From positions 5,788,095 to 5,852,094 of the forward strand of contig JACDOX010000040.1 of NCBI GenBank assembly GCA_014549065.1: 64,000 nucleotides of DNA. The letters are read 5' to 3'. Every line of letters starts with the position of its first letter. Position 1 is the first letter of the stretch. Shown piece after piece: positions 27,893 to 40,519 of the stretch. The DNA comes from Cardinalis cardinalis. Its lineage: Eukaryota; Chordata; Aves; Passeriformes; Cardinalidae. The notes under the pieces were generated by a model, which was not told where the DNA came from, made no database searches, and was given only the letters and a program-made list of their open reading frames with translations. The translations under genes and the position numbers were made by a program.

Positions 27893-30800
27893 GGGTTGAA
27901 TACCCCATAATGCACTGAAATGAAACAGCTCTCTGACTTACTGTCCTGCCATTCAGAAAACTCATTCCACCTCAAATAAGTTCCCCCATTAACACAAATT
28001 TGGGCATGGGTCCACTNTGGTTGTTAAGCCCTTCAATGGGTATCTCTTTCAACTTTCATGTATCCTGCAGTAAAGTTATTAGGTACCTAATACCTAATAG
28101 CATACAGATAATAGTCATACAGCTAATAGTCTGTGTACTGTGATTAATCTAGTCAATGGAAACTCTAGAAGCAGCAAAACAATGTTCTGGGTAAAGCCAT
28201 GGGGGGAAGCTGCAGAGTCTGATACCTGAAGTCAGAGAACTGGTTTGTGAAATANACAAAGGGAACTATCTTGGGATAGACAGCTACACTTGAGATTTTT
28301 ACTGGAGGGAAACTTGTAGCAGTCTGCTGCAGACAAGATGTGGCAGCTATAGTGCCAGAGATGGGGATGATGCAGAATGTGGCCCTTCGTTATTGCAGAA
28401 TTAAGACTTTCTGAGGATAGATGTCTGTGCTGTAGTTTCATGTTTTGGAAATAGAGACAGTGGCTTATTGATTATGTGCTGTGCTTAAAAAGGAAGCAAA
28501 ANAAATTAATAAGAGAACGTGAAAGGTATTCTTCCCTTTGTGCATCTCTAACTGAGTGTGACATCTCAGACTGTTTTTGTTGCCAGTGAATAGAAATGGG
28601 CATTTTGGGGGCACAACTCATCTGATGTATTTCAGAGAATAGTCTTTTAGTGAGATGCATCACGGTTTAGAAATACTTTTCTTCATTGGCTACAAACAGA
28701 GATGAAGTGTGACTAGCTTAGGTGTATGTGTTTGGCCAAGNAAATGTCATTTTAAAAAAACAATGAAGCACAACTCCAATGAGCTCTCAAACAATGGGGC
28801 ATACATCCAATAGACATATCACCCAGCGATCAGTAGTGGAGCAGTGGCCNGAAAGTATCACCTCAGGATCATTGTGCATCTGTCAATAAGGTTATTATAT
28901 GTTCTTCTGTTGTAGTCATTCCTGAAANTCTTATTTGAAAAGATGCCATGTTTCTTTTCCTTGAGGCTCTCTAAATCTATTTACATTGTAATTCATTAGA
29001 AAAACATAGGGTACTGAGATTTTAAGAGCGTTTACAACNGTGTTTCTTGCCAATGCTGAGTTAGACTTTTGTTTTCCCTGAGCTCTCTCTGGTGGTGAGA
29101 AGCCTCTACAAAGGGTGATCCAGAAGGACATTGCAAGGTTGGTGTTTTAAAGGAACCAGTTTGAGCAAAGTGGAACACGTCATTACATAAGACTCACCAT
29201 TAAACTAAATTCTGCATTTCAGGAGCTATTCAAAAACAGGAGAGCTGGTGTACCTACAAGGGGCAAATCTAAGAAGTGATGTAAAATATAGAATAAAAAG
29301 GAAATTATTTTTTAACTGGCCATGGAGATTTTATTTCTCTTCTTTTTTTTTTAACTTTATTTAAGATACTGTGGATATTATGGTTGCTTTTCTTCTCAGT
29401 AAAAATGCGACACTTTGCTCCTAGTATGCAGGTCCAAATAAAAGTTTAACTTATCAGTTTGTCTTGTTTGAGCTTTACTTGCAAAGAAATGTAATTTCTT
29501 TTAATGAGAAACTCTTTTATAGTACTTTCTTTTCTTCAAACTAAAATTTGCTTTTCTTTCCAAATGACACTGTAGCTGCTGGCATTGTAAAAATGAGATA
29601 AAACAGATGTTGAAAGTGCACNTTTAGATTTATTGGTGTTATTTTTGACTATATAGTGAGAAATCCCTTCCTGTCCATGTATTGAATTTATTTGAAATAA
29701 CTAGTTTATTTATTAATCTTATTTTTATATATTGATATGGTTTAAGACACATGAAAGGGTCTTCAGTCACTAATGTGGGAAAATATTTAATAGCTTCTTC
29801 AGAGGAAAAGTGGATTGGAAGTTTATCTTAAAACACTCAAGAAAAAAACATCAAATATTTTAGTTAAAGATTTATTCAGCCTCTGCTACTAGGCTTTGAT
29901 TATTTAACAAATTATTTGCAAAAAAAAAGGAAATCAAAAATATTTTTTTTGTAATAGAAACCTCAGTAAGTAACAGTATTTTATTGCCATGGCTTGAGTT
30001 TATTTATAATAACTGAAATATAGAATAGCAGGAAAAGTAATTTAAACCTTTATTGATCATCAGGTTTGACATGTGGTAAGGATAAAAAACCTATTTGGCT
30101 CACCTGACAGGTGGGCTATATCATCCAGCTATTTTGTGGATTTTGTTTTCTTCAGTTTTGCTTTGTTTTGTTTTCAAGAAAGGAAAGAGAGAAAGTTTTT
30201 TAATTAGGTTTCAAAATTATCCCTGGCACAACCTAACAGATACCACCAAACATAATGCTACTAAAACATAAATTGAAACTAGAAGTAAAATGAATTAAAC
30301 ATCTTCTAGAAAAATGGGAAACTAATCTGCTGCAAGACAGAGATAGTAACANCTTCTCCTCCATTCCTTCGAATAANGGTGCATCAGCTCAATGAAATCA
30401 GGCTTCAGCTGCTCACTGGATAGCAGTGATTTCCACAGGCACAGGATTTGGAGAGATGTTCCCTTCTCAAACTGAGCTAGTTTTACTTGACAGGTCACAG
30501 AGATAAAGGGTAGCACGGCCGTGCTCGCTGAAAGCAGCTTTAGATAAGTTGGTGTGCTTGCAGAGATCCCATGCTACTCAGCTTCATGGATCTGAAATGC
30601 CTGTTAGCTTGGCATGAAGCTATTCATCCAAGGGCTCTTTTCACTCTGCCTAGAGCCACTTTTATGAAGTCTGTGGGAAATCTGATGATTAAAGTTGAAT
30701 TCATCATCATTGCAATTGGAAGCTGTTAGTGCACCTGNTCTGCTCTCTTCTTTGAAGGATTTATTCACAAGATCTCTAAACTAATATTAACTCAGAAGGC

Positions 30801-30980
30801 AAAAGCAGTGCTGATACTGGTACAGAGCTATTTACCCCTCCCACAACAGATCCTGCTTAGCTTCCATGATCAAATTGCCTTAGACTACAAGATTACATAG
30901 CAGATTTTAGGTACCTCTGAAACCATCTTCTGTCACTGTCATATTTTCTGGAAAAATCCCTTCACCAGGATTTCGTCTCC
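27893..30980. other. AT-rich non-coding DNA
   Basis: No gene or repeat family recognised. A small cluster of ATACCTAATAG-like duplications lies near 28080-28130. Confidence 0.55.
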
Positions 30981-31354
30981 TGGGAAGCAGAGAAGCCTCA
31001 GAGAAAAAGGAAAAACAATATTATCTCATTTGTTTCTCCTGTGTTTTGCTGCTTTGGAATGTGGTTTGGAGATTGTTTATCCAACAGGTGGTTCTTTGAT
31101 TGGTTTCATGTGAATTGTTTTTACATAATGACCAATCACAGTCCAGCTGTGTTGGGACTCTGATGAGTCACACGTTTTTCATTAGTATCTTGTTAAGCCT
31201 TCTGGAAGTATCTTTTCTTTATTCTTTAGTATAGTTTTAGTATAGCATTCTTTAATATAATATGATATCATAAAATAATAAATTAGCCTTCTAAGAACAC
31301 GGAGTCAGATTCATCATTTCCTTCCTGCCACGGGGGACCCTGAAAATACCACAA
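30981..31354 (+). mobile_element. Solo LTR of an avian endogenous retrovirus (ERVL-like)
   Basis: It begins TGGGAAGCAGAGAAG and ends near ACCACAA. Inside are CTCCTGTGTTTTGCTGCTTT, GACCAATCACAGTCCAGCTG, a TAGTATAG-rich promoter-like tract and AATAAATTAGCC (polyadenylation signal). CTGCCACGGGGGACCCTG comes near the 3' end. This is a passerine LTR pattern as I recall it. Flanks TCTCC and TCTTC could be a decayed 5-bp target duplication. No coding region adjoins it, hence solo. The exact subfamily is uncertain. Confidence 0.7.
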
Positions 31355-32592
31355 TCTTCCTTCCTTACACAGTCAATATCAATTAATGTAATTGATCAAG
31401 GCCAGACTATTCCATNAATAACACAGTCCATTCAACAGCAAAAATAATTTTAGTTCTTTCTTCTTAAAAACCATACTAGTGCAATCAAGACTACTGGGTT
31501 TTGATCTCATGAATAGTTTCAGAGATCTAAGTTGGGTTTCTGCTAGTTACTCTGACTGCAGAATCAAAGCAGAAGATGAAAAATTTTGGATGTATTTTGT
31601 CCATACACTGGATTGCTTCTGTTGAAAATAAACTATAAAAAAATATGTTTTGATGTGGCAATATATGAAGACACAAAACATTAAAAGAAAAGACAAATAA
31701 AGCATTTTGTAAAGAATTTGTTTTATCCTATATATGGTTATTCTTCAAAATTTACTGAAGAATTGTTGGTCACACACCTATCGATAGTTTTGTAAGCATT
31801 TTATATAAAATGAATTATTTTATTGACCAGGAAGTTGTTCCTCATTGGAAAGTCTTAATGAAACTTTTGTGTTAGGAACAAATTAGTAGTATGGCCAGTG
31901 AAAAAAAATTTCTGACATTTAATTTTCCAATTACTTCCCAGGGGCACCATGACCTTCACAGATACATAGCTTTTGTGCAAATATCCAATTATATGGTAGA
32001 ATCTCATGAGTTGGACAGTTGCCCCTTAAAATTTAGCCAACTTTCTAAATGGACTTTTTTCCTCTACTGAAAAAGTCAAACCTAGTCTAAGTAGATGTTA
32101 AAGGACCCAACCATGCAATTAATTAAAAAAAATGTAATAAAAATATTTAGAAGTTACCATAAAAAAATACTTAAATTACTTTTTGATCTTGGCAGTGTCC
32201 CCCAAATTTATACCACTGTGTGAAGCAATGTGTAAGGATGCCAGGTAAAAACATCTTTAAATATTTGACATAGGTCCATTATATCCAACACCAAGGATAT
32301 CTCCTCAGAAGTGAATACTTATCACAAAAATGACACTCATTCCTAATCAGATAAAATCTTTCAGGGCTGGTTATCTCTGGTGCTGCCTTCTGACAAGCCA
32401 CAAACACTGTGAAGCAAGAAAAGAATGGAGAACTATTGTCACAATTCAGTGCCTAGATCCCGCTTTAGGGTTAAGGTTACATTAAATGATAGGTTGAAAT
32501 TAGTCACACATATATGCAAATTCATGGAGGCTCTTTGGGTTTTTTAAATTGAGGGGTTTTGCTCCACATCATGTTTACAAATAACTAAATGA
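31355..32592. other. AT-rich non-coding DNA
   Basis: Nothing recognised. Confidence 0.6.
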
Positions 32593-32859
32593 TTGTAGGT
32601 GACACAAAACTGGGAGGAGTGGCTGATATGCACAGAGTTGTACTACAATTGAAAGGGACCTTGACACNCTGGAGAATTGGGCTGACAGAAACTTCAGGCA
32701 TCAACAAGGAGAAGTTCAAAATCCTGCACCAATAACAACCCCTTGCACCAATATATGCTGGGCANCACCCAGCTGGAAAGCAGCTTAGCAGAAGAGGACC
32801 TGGCAGCCACAGCTGACATGAATTTGAAGAAGAGCCAGTAATGTGCCCTTGCAGCAAAG
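32593..32859 (+). mobile_element. CR1 LINE, reverse transcriptase part, left half of a split copy
   Basis: GTGACACAAAACTGGGAGGA is the codon run just after the CR1 YADD box. It is followed by the equivalents of the KFNKEK and ILH region and by GTGCCCTTGCAGCAAAG. The acidic pair of the box is lost (GAT to GGT). The copy continues at 33310. Confidence 0.8.
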
Positions 32860-33309
32860 ACTGTGGGGAAATAACAGAAAATTGGCAAGGAGTATTGTAA
32901 ACACACACTCAAGTGACTTACAGCTGGGGTGTCAAAAAACACATATATCATATTAATTGCTGCTTAGCCTTGTGTGTTTGACANGCAGAACATCTGTGTT
33001 TAGATAATATTGGCCTGTGATAGGCTTAGAGACACCCTATCAAACATTCTGGAGATTTATTCTCTGCTGCAAGAAAGATCAAGCACAGTGGCAAACTATG
33101 CCTGTGCAAACCCCTGATACACAGGCAAAACCAGCAGGATCAGTGACCCTCTAGCATGGACCAAGCTCTACAGTGCCTGCAGTTCTGTTTATATGCCTGG
33201 GTCCTGTTTTGAGGATCCNCAGATGGTGGAATAACAAAAATAAATGTACTCTTTGCATTTTGTTAAGAGTTTTACGTTTGTTCCTGCATCCTGCCTGTGC
33301 TGACTCACA
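32860..33309 (+). mobile_element. LTR-like insertion inside a CR1 copy
   Basis: About 450 bases break the CR1. CAAAG occurs on both sides (32855-32859 and 33310-33314), as expected for a 5-bp target duplication. The insert has a TTTATATGCC TATA-like motif at about 33188, AATAAATG at about 33239, TG near its left end (ACTGTGGGG) and CACA at its right end. These are the marks of a solo LTR. The family is not recognised. Confidence 0.55.
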
Positions 33310-33847
33310 CAAAGGTNAAAGGTATCCTGGGCTCCTCAGACAAAGCACTGCCAGCAGGTCAAGGGTTGTGCTGCACTTGGCTNTGGTGAGGCCATTCCTA
33401 GAGAGTTGTACCCAGTTCCAGGCTCCTCACTAAAGGAGAGACATGGACGTGCCAAACAGAGTCCAAGGAAGGGCCCCGAGGATGNTTAAGGGACTGGAAC
33501 ATCTTTGCTGTAGGAAAAGACTGAGACAGCTGGGACTGTTAAGTCTNGAGAAGATGAGGCTCAGAGGGANCCTTACACTCTATGTGAATACCTGAATAGA
33601 TAGTAGAAAACAGAGCCAGCAGTGACAGGACAGAGTTAATGGGCACAAATTGAAACACAGGAGATTCTCTCTGAACATCANGAGCACTGGCACATGTTGC
33701 CCAGAGAATGTGTGGATCTCCTTGCCTATATTCAAAAGCTGTCTGGACGTAGCCGAGGGCACCTGGTTCCAGGTGGCATTACACAGACATGGCGAGTGGA
33801 AGAGATGACTTCTAAAAGTCCTTTCTGCCTCAACCATTCTGTGATTT
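33310..33847 (+). mobile_element. CR1 LINE 3' end, right half of a split copy
   Basis: CR1 resumes with GGTATCCTGGGCTCCTCAGA, then CAGTTCCAGGCTCCTCACTA, GAAGATGAGGCTCAGAGGG and the tail CTGCCTCAACCATTCTGTGA near 33842. Several N calls and indels break the frame. It fits head-to-tail with 32593-32859 in one original element. Confidence 0.8.
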
Positions 33848-35044
33848 TGCTGTTCTCTGAAAAAGCGCTCACGTCTCTATTATGTGAGGCTACAGAATGT
33901 GCTGATGAGAAAACCATGAACTGATTTCATCAGAATCTCTTTTCATCAGGTGAAACTCTTTCCATCAAGATTAGTCNGCTTTGGTCAAACATTTCTGTTC
34001 TTTTTTTTGTCCCCAAAAGATGTTTGTCTCTGTCTCAGTGCAATTCTATTAAAACAGGGTTGTCCATGGCACTTGACAAGCTCTCAGCTCTAAACTTTGA
34101 ANGCTGTGGGACATTGAGGTATAAGTTAACACAGGAGGAAGTGTCGCTGAGACATTAGCTCATATAGTCTGTGCTTTGGGTGAAGGAGCTGAAGTATCTT
34201 CATACCAGGAGGAGGGTGGGAAGATACTACCCCTCTAGTTTATCCTTGCTGGTCCCTAATAGACTCAAGGAATTTAGTTTATCTGATAGCCTGTAGCTTC
34301 TCATAATCCCAGTACTCTCATACTGTGTAAGAGTACTGTGTGAGAGCTCTTCATTAAAGTTTTATCTTCTGTTGAATCTATCAATGCTTGNGTCCATGTA
34401 CTCCTTTCATTAATTGATGTGTCAATGGATAAAATCTATTGGATATATATGTGACCATGTCTATCCTCCCCTTTCTAAAAATTCTCTTCTCTGAATTATG
34501 GCCAGTGCTATTTTCAATGCACAGCATTTCTCCCTGTATTTCTGATGCAGACTCCCCACTCCTGTATCTCTAAAAGCTTCTAATCTCATTCTCCCTGGAT
34601 GTCACAGTTACCTGTTCCTTCTCTCTTCATGCCAATGCTGTTTTATTTGACTCTCTGCTTTGTCTCTGTGGAGCAGAAATTCAGGGTTATTTCAGGTTTC
34701 TTTGTTATGTTTTTCTTATCTTCCAGGCTTTTTCCACATGCCATTAACTCACTGCCTATATAGTTTTTCTAAAACTCATATTTTACACTACAACTTACTT
34801 GATAAAATAAATCCAGTGGTGTACAGCCATCCATCCAATGATGGATTAGACAGTGCTTTACCACCTAAGTCAATGCAACTTNGTACTTCTTAGTCATCTC
34901 TTCATCTCCTCCCCTTGATTAGACTTGACTATTCCATGCCAGAAGAAATGCATTACATTTTGTTTAGAATGTTTCAGCCAGAGTTTTTTGACTCCGTTTT
35001 ATATCACTCTGAAGCTGTCAGACAGGAAAGACACTTCATCCACC

Positions 35045-35098
35045 AACATCTGCTTTTCTGCATTGTTCAGTAACATCTGCTTTTCTGCATTGTTCAGT
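35045..35098. repeat. 27-bp perfect tandem duplication
   Basis: Copies 35045-35071 and 35072-35098 are identical; the unit starts AACATCTGCTTTTCTGC. Confidence 0.95.
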
Positions 35099-37422
35099 AA
35101 CTTGCCTCAGCTGAATCATCGATTTCCTCCCAAACTCTGATCACTTTTCCAAAACTGTTGGGGTCTTTATATCTCTGTATGCTACATTAGTGTTTGAAAT
35201 AATGTCTCACTTTCTGTGGACCAAGCATGATTATACCTTTCAAAGTCTTTTCTAAAATCTACTTCTTTAGNCCATCCTTTCTTCAGTGTCACTTTTAAGT
35301 AATCTGCCTACTAATATATCTCCATTTTTAACCTGCTGTATCTAGAACCCAGATTCCAGACTATATAATCATCTTTAAACCATTTATTTAAGCATGCCTA
35401 GCACACAATCTACTTATGATTAGTTTAAAACCTGAACTCCTCTGGATTTGTTAGCTTCATTCTGAGTTAAACTTTCCTTTCCTTCAAACTAGCTTTTATT
35501 CCCCTGCTGCCAGTGGCAGGGAACATCCTGCCTGTCTGCCTTAAACATTTTATGTGTACATTCAGGCTTTCAGTAAGGCAGTGAACCTGCCTGGGAGTCC
35601 NTCTGAGCCCCATGGAATAACCTATCCATTACAATGCTCTAGTACGCTACCCTCTGTAGCGCAATTCTACATCACAATTTAGGGTTCATTTTTGTTATTC
35701 TTGCATTAGAAAATCATGGTACATGCAAAATATAATAATAACCATGTAAAAAATTTGATTTGTTTTGGGGCTTTTCCCTTTCTTTTTTTTAGAAGTGTTT
35801 CCTTTGTGACTTTATAAAGATAACTGAATGTAATTCTTGAGGTATTGTGTGCAGCCTTCCAAAAAATGAAAAACACATTGGACAAGCATTAAGAACTGCA
35901 AGTAAAGCAGTTCAGTAAGTGATAGAATGGTATATCACAAAACTGAGGAATAAAGTGCCTGCTTCTGAGAGTCTCTGTCAAATCAGGGATTGCAATAAAG
36001 TTCACAAGGGTTTTAATAATCCAAAGATATTTTTGTATTATCTCATATAATAAATGTGGCAGTGGATCAGCTCTACCTCCTGGGATATGGACTCTACAGT
36101 GACAGGTAAATCTACATGTCTCACTTTAAAATATNAAAATATTAAAATAATTCANCTGCCATTTCTCACAGCCACCAATGCCTCTCTAAATAAGCAACTT
36201 TTTTTGAGCTGCTGGGACACAGCACTGAAGCAGACCAGAATATAATGCGAGGATGACCTTGTTGCTCCATGCCTGTACAGCTGTAGATACAAACAAATTA
36301 ACTGTACTGGTTAGGGGTAAGGCTAAGTCCTTAACTTGTGTAGGTAACCTTAAGGGAAAAGTAACACCACAGAGCCTTTTTGTGTATCTGTTTATGGAGG
36401 AAATATGTAAGGAAAGTAAGTGATAATCTCTAAAAGCAGGACAAAGCAAAAATCCTTAGTATTATCAGAAAGTGATAAAGAATTAGAATGGATCAAATAA
36501 AAAATTGTTTACGAGAGTGAGTGTACATGAATTAGAGAAATTATTCTATGAATGGCAAAGAGTCTTTTTCTCTGAAAAAAGGAAAAGAAAGAAAAAAACC
36601 CTTGCTTTATGTAATTTTTTCCTCTAGGGGATAGCCATATTGAAATCCAAACTAAAATTTGTTTTAAAATTCTAATAGACATAAATTTAAATATTTTCAT
36701 TTCAATTTTTGGTTTCAACGACTTGCCTTATTAAAAACAGTCTTTCTGGATGGTCATTTGGGGTTTACTTTCTTTTTAAAAAAATTTAAAATTCTTCTGA
36801 GTGTCACAAATTCTGCAAGAGAAAACCTCGCGGTGTCATGTGAAAATCAATTCTTGACCTTTTACACAGATTTCACACTTTTGTAGATCCTATAAGGAAC
36901 AGCATCTACTCACTGTAAAAGTATGTCATTGCATTTTTTGGCTCACCACCTCTTCACTGTGTGTTGTTTTAAAAAGTCAAAGGAATTATAATTTCACATT
37001 ACCATGTAAAACTGCACATGTGTGTCTGATAGCAGCTCATACATGTACATAGAGATCTGTGATATTACAAGTTCCCTCTCTAGAGACTGAGAAAAGCCAC
37101 ACATCTCATCTAGAAAGGAAAAGATTTATAATTTATGCATGTTTATTAATTATTTTGTTTAACTGCTTCATGCCAGCTTTATGAAACAAATTGCATTTAT
37201 ACCATTTTGATAGCTACTCAATTATGCATGAATAATGAAGGCATAAAATCTTCAAGCAAAGCTGTGCCTTCAGAATTGAATTATGAATTGGAACCTTTTT
37301 TTTCAATATCAAAGACTTTTAGTAACGGTGAATGTTCTGCTCAAATGGTCTTAAAGAAAATCAGAGGTCTCACTGCAGAAATTCTGAGACTATTTTTGAA
37401 AAGGTGAATGACATTACCTGAA

Positions 37423-37440
37423 GAAAAAAAAAAAAAAAAA
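37423..37440. repeat. Poly-A tract
   Basis: Uninterrupted A run just left of the CpG-rich block, followed by GGTAAG. Confidence 0.9.
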
Positions 37441-37484
37441 AGGTAAGATTTTTCTGTGCAAATTTCACTGGTGTGATGTTCCAC

Positions 37485-37915
37485 AATGCAATCCCTGGAT
37501 GCGGAGATGCCAGACGAAGCAGCTCTAGGAAGATGTAAGGAATCCTGCATGTACACATGGGCGATCCTGGGCGCGTTCTTATCCAAGGGCTTGCGGTGTA
37601 AGGATGCCAAGCAGCACCTCCAGCCTCCAGCCGAGCTCCGGCTGGGCACAGCGGCGAGCAGCCGGCTGGGCTGGCACGGGCGAGCCTGTGCTGCCGCCTG
37701 GTGGTGTCCCCAGCGGTGCCACAGCCTCCTCCATGAGGGGACCCGCCCTCCTTGGGGCGTCCTGCCGCTCCCTGCCTTNACCTGGCACGGACCTACCAAG
37801 AGATCGGATGAACAAAGACCCCTCCGGCACGATGTTGTGCTTCCNGATGTTTCCACGTGCCAACAGAGATGTAAAGGCTTCGTGTGCCACCAGCACGAGC
37901 AATGGGGGTCTTCNC
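37485..37915. promoter_or_regulatory. Isolated CpG-rich block, possible CpG island
   Basis: By hand count about 25 CpG dinucleotides fall in roughly 400 bases, against an AT-rich, CpG-poor background. Both strands are unusually free of stops (191 codons + from 37486; 232 codons - from 38039), which GC content alone can explain. No protein family recognised. It lies about 2.5 kb upstream of the first MGAT4C coding exon, so an alternative promoter or first exon is possible. A retrocopy or old mobile element is equally open. Confidence 0.4.
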
Positions 37916-40365
37916 TGAGCGCTGACTGTACTGTGCCCTCCTCTCTCTGTACGTCAGGTCTAGTCATGACGGTTCCTCCAGCCTCACCTATGGAATTCCC
38001 TCTATATTTATTCCTAACCCAACGTAGGAACGATCTCATACAGTATGACCAGGGAATATAGTTCTAAGCCCCTTCCTTATGCCTGGGGACTTCAGACAGG
38101 TGGCTCAGGGCAAAGATGGGAGACCTGTGTAATACCACAGCTCAGCCAGCAAATATGTCGGATGCATTCATCCTGTGACTAAAAAAACCACATTTACTTA
38201 TTTAATTATTTATTTCCAAGTTTTGGTTTGGGGTTTTTTTTGTGGTATTTTTTTTGTTTTGGGTGGGTTTTTTTGTGTGTGTGTGTTTGTTTTTTTTTTT
38301 AACCTAAGGGAAATGTAATATACTGACAGCAACTGCGAGGACTCTAACTCAGAATAACTGTATTTTCAATAATCAGGATAGTTAATGCCACTAATATCAG
38401 AAGTTTCAGTACTTAAACCATCCAGTGATCCTCTGACTGATTTTTAATAGAGTGTAGTGGTTTGAAAATCAGTAANTGCACTGTGAGAAAAAGGGAGGGG
38501 GCAGGGGAGAAGGGGACAAAAAAAAAAAAGAATGAAATAAAAATGAAACACAAATCATATGTGTAACAGTCTTTTCTAAAACAGGGTCAACCTTTCATTT
38601 CCACAACAGCCTGCTGGATCCACAGACAACTAGCAACAACTATGCTGTCACAGGGAGTTGCAGGGGTACAGGGAGGCTTAGNGTTTAGAGATTTATGTCC
38701 TTAGCACCTCCTTCCCGAGGTTTATTTTCCATGTCCCTAGATATTAAGAAAAATGGAATCTTTGATGTAACTTAAAAAAATATCTGCACTGGGGTTTTCA
38801 GCTGCAGAATGGTCAGGTTTTTGTAATTCAGCCCACCCTAAATAAAGACAGACAAAAATGTATATTGTTACTGATTCCTTTTTTTTCTTCATGCAGCCTG
38901 TAAATTGGTTTTAGTCTCAGCATAGTGAATATAAAAGCATTCTGTGTACAACCAGCCTCCATTTACTGTTGTTCATTTCAAATCTATAGATTTCTTGCAA
39001 AATTACTAATTGCATTACAAATATTTGATATATTTACCTCCTGCTTCTCTGGAGTATAATGGACTCATATTTTATACTGTTAAATGTGGTTATTCAGTTT
39101 GGCAAAACAAATATACATTGGATTTTGTGCTTGGTAGATTTTTTTTTATTAGAACAGAAAATTTTCTATATAACATGACAAATCAGATATGGAACTCCTA
39201 ATATGTCCTATTTTGTATCAGTGTAGATGTTCAACATTTTCAAAAATGAAGGTATTTAAGTGCAGGGTTTAACCATTGCATGTATTGAATTTTTTACTTC
39301 TTCACATAGACTAGCTTTAAAGTCTTTGGTTGTATATAACTTCTATACATTAAATTCAATTGAAAAATTATGAATTGCTGTGGAAAATAATTAAAATATG
39401 AGTAAGAACATAATACATAAATAATAAGTTTATAGTCTGCTGTTTTGTTCATAATCCCTCAGAGTTTGTGCGGTGAGATCTTTAATTTAGGGCCAAATCT
39501 TGTTCAAACACATACAGTCCTACACAGGTTAGTGCTACAATTTGGTGTACAAGAACAGCCTTCATCTTGTTCTCCAGAGTAAAATTACTAAAATGAATAT
39601 GCAACATTAGAATATGACTAGACAGTCCTCCTTCTTGATCTTGACCATAAATATTGAGGGGCTTCATGATCTCTGTGCCTCCCTTATTTGATTTATCTAA
39701 TCAANTTGGTAAGGATTTCCCAATACTCTGCTTAGATGTGTCTGGTGGAGGTGGAGACCCACCTTTCTTCCAAAGATGGAAATAGTACTTCCACTTAACC
39801 TTGGGTCTCTGTACTTTGATGGAAAAACTNTAATTGATATTATAGAGTCTTGCGAGTACTTTTTGACTTCAGGGAAGGTACCTTATTTGTGCCTTACCTG
39901 TATTTANCATACAGAATTCTTCTATTGGTAACAACACTGAGTCATGCAATAATTTCCTCCTTGCCTGTTGACCTGGCCTGTCGTTGGGAGGAGACACAGN
40001 TACATGGGGGGACAATGCACATCATCATCTCAAGCCACCAAGTTGGGATCTGACAGTTAAGCATAGCAAACTAAACTGTTGATGCATTCCTGCCACAGTG
40101 ACATCCATCATAAGACCACTTTAAAATGGGTATGACAGTGGATATGTGTTTTTTCTTTACTGACAGAAAAAAAGAAAAAGGAAGCTTAGTTTATGGTTAA
40201 GATTGTATATTAAACCTTAAGATGACAATGATTAAATAAAGTTAACTCTGCCTAAGAGTGCAGTCTATGTATGTTTGAAGGGATTTGATACATCNGAAGG
40301 TAAGTTTAGTTGTTGTCATGCTTGTCAGGTGGACCATTCTTGTAATACTGTGGTTTTATTCATAG
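37916..40365. other. Non-coding DNA upstream of the first MGAT4C coding exon
   Basis: AT-rich, with a G/T-rich low-complexity tract at 38216-38302 (TTTGGGGTTTT-like runs and a TG repeat). It is probably intronic, because the first coding exon begins with a splice acceptor. Confidence 0.6.
38216..38302. repeat. G/T-rich low-complexity tract
   Basis: T runs broken by GG and GGGG, plus a (TG)n stretch around 38275-38287. Confidence 0.85.
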
Positions 40366-40519
40366 GTGACACTACTGTATGCAGTTCTTCACGAGACACA
40401 ANTTGAAATATTTTGATAAAATGAGATGCTTGCGGAAACGATCAGCAGTGTCGTTCTTAGGAATCCTTGTGGTTTGCTTGCTCTTCATGAACTTGTACAT
40501 TGAGGATAGTTATGTTTTG
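40366..40519 (+). CDS. MGAT4C: MGAT4C first coding exon: tail, membrane anchor
   Basis: The exon follows a TTTTATTCATAG acceptor ending at 40365 and stops at a perfect GTAAGT donor (40520-40525). Thirteen bases of 5' UTR precede the ATG at 40379, so at least one further upstream non-coding exon is expected. It encodes residues 1-47, ending IEDSYVL in phase 0. The first ATG has a poor context (T at -3). The in-frame ATG at 40421 (residue 15, DKMRC) has A at -3 and could be the main start, giving 467 residues. I chose the first because an alignable F-x-F segment precedes the second Met in human MGAT4C too. Confidence 0.9.

Larger units (their letters stand above)
33848..37484. other. AT-rich non-coding DNA
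   Basis: No gene recognised. A 27-base perfect tandem duplication lies at 35045-35098 and a poly-A tract at 37423-37440. Confidence 0.55.

Noticed and set aside
37341..38061. Overlapping 191- and 232-codon frames in the CpG-rich block as protein genes
   Set aside because: GC-rich DNA is poor in stops on both strands. One frame runs into the poly-A tract and neither shows a domain I can recognise.
38216..38302. G-quadruplex in the G/T-rich tract
   Set aside because: I could not find four suitable runs of three or more G within a short span; it is plain low complexity.
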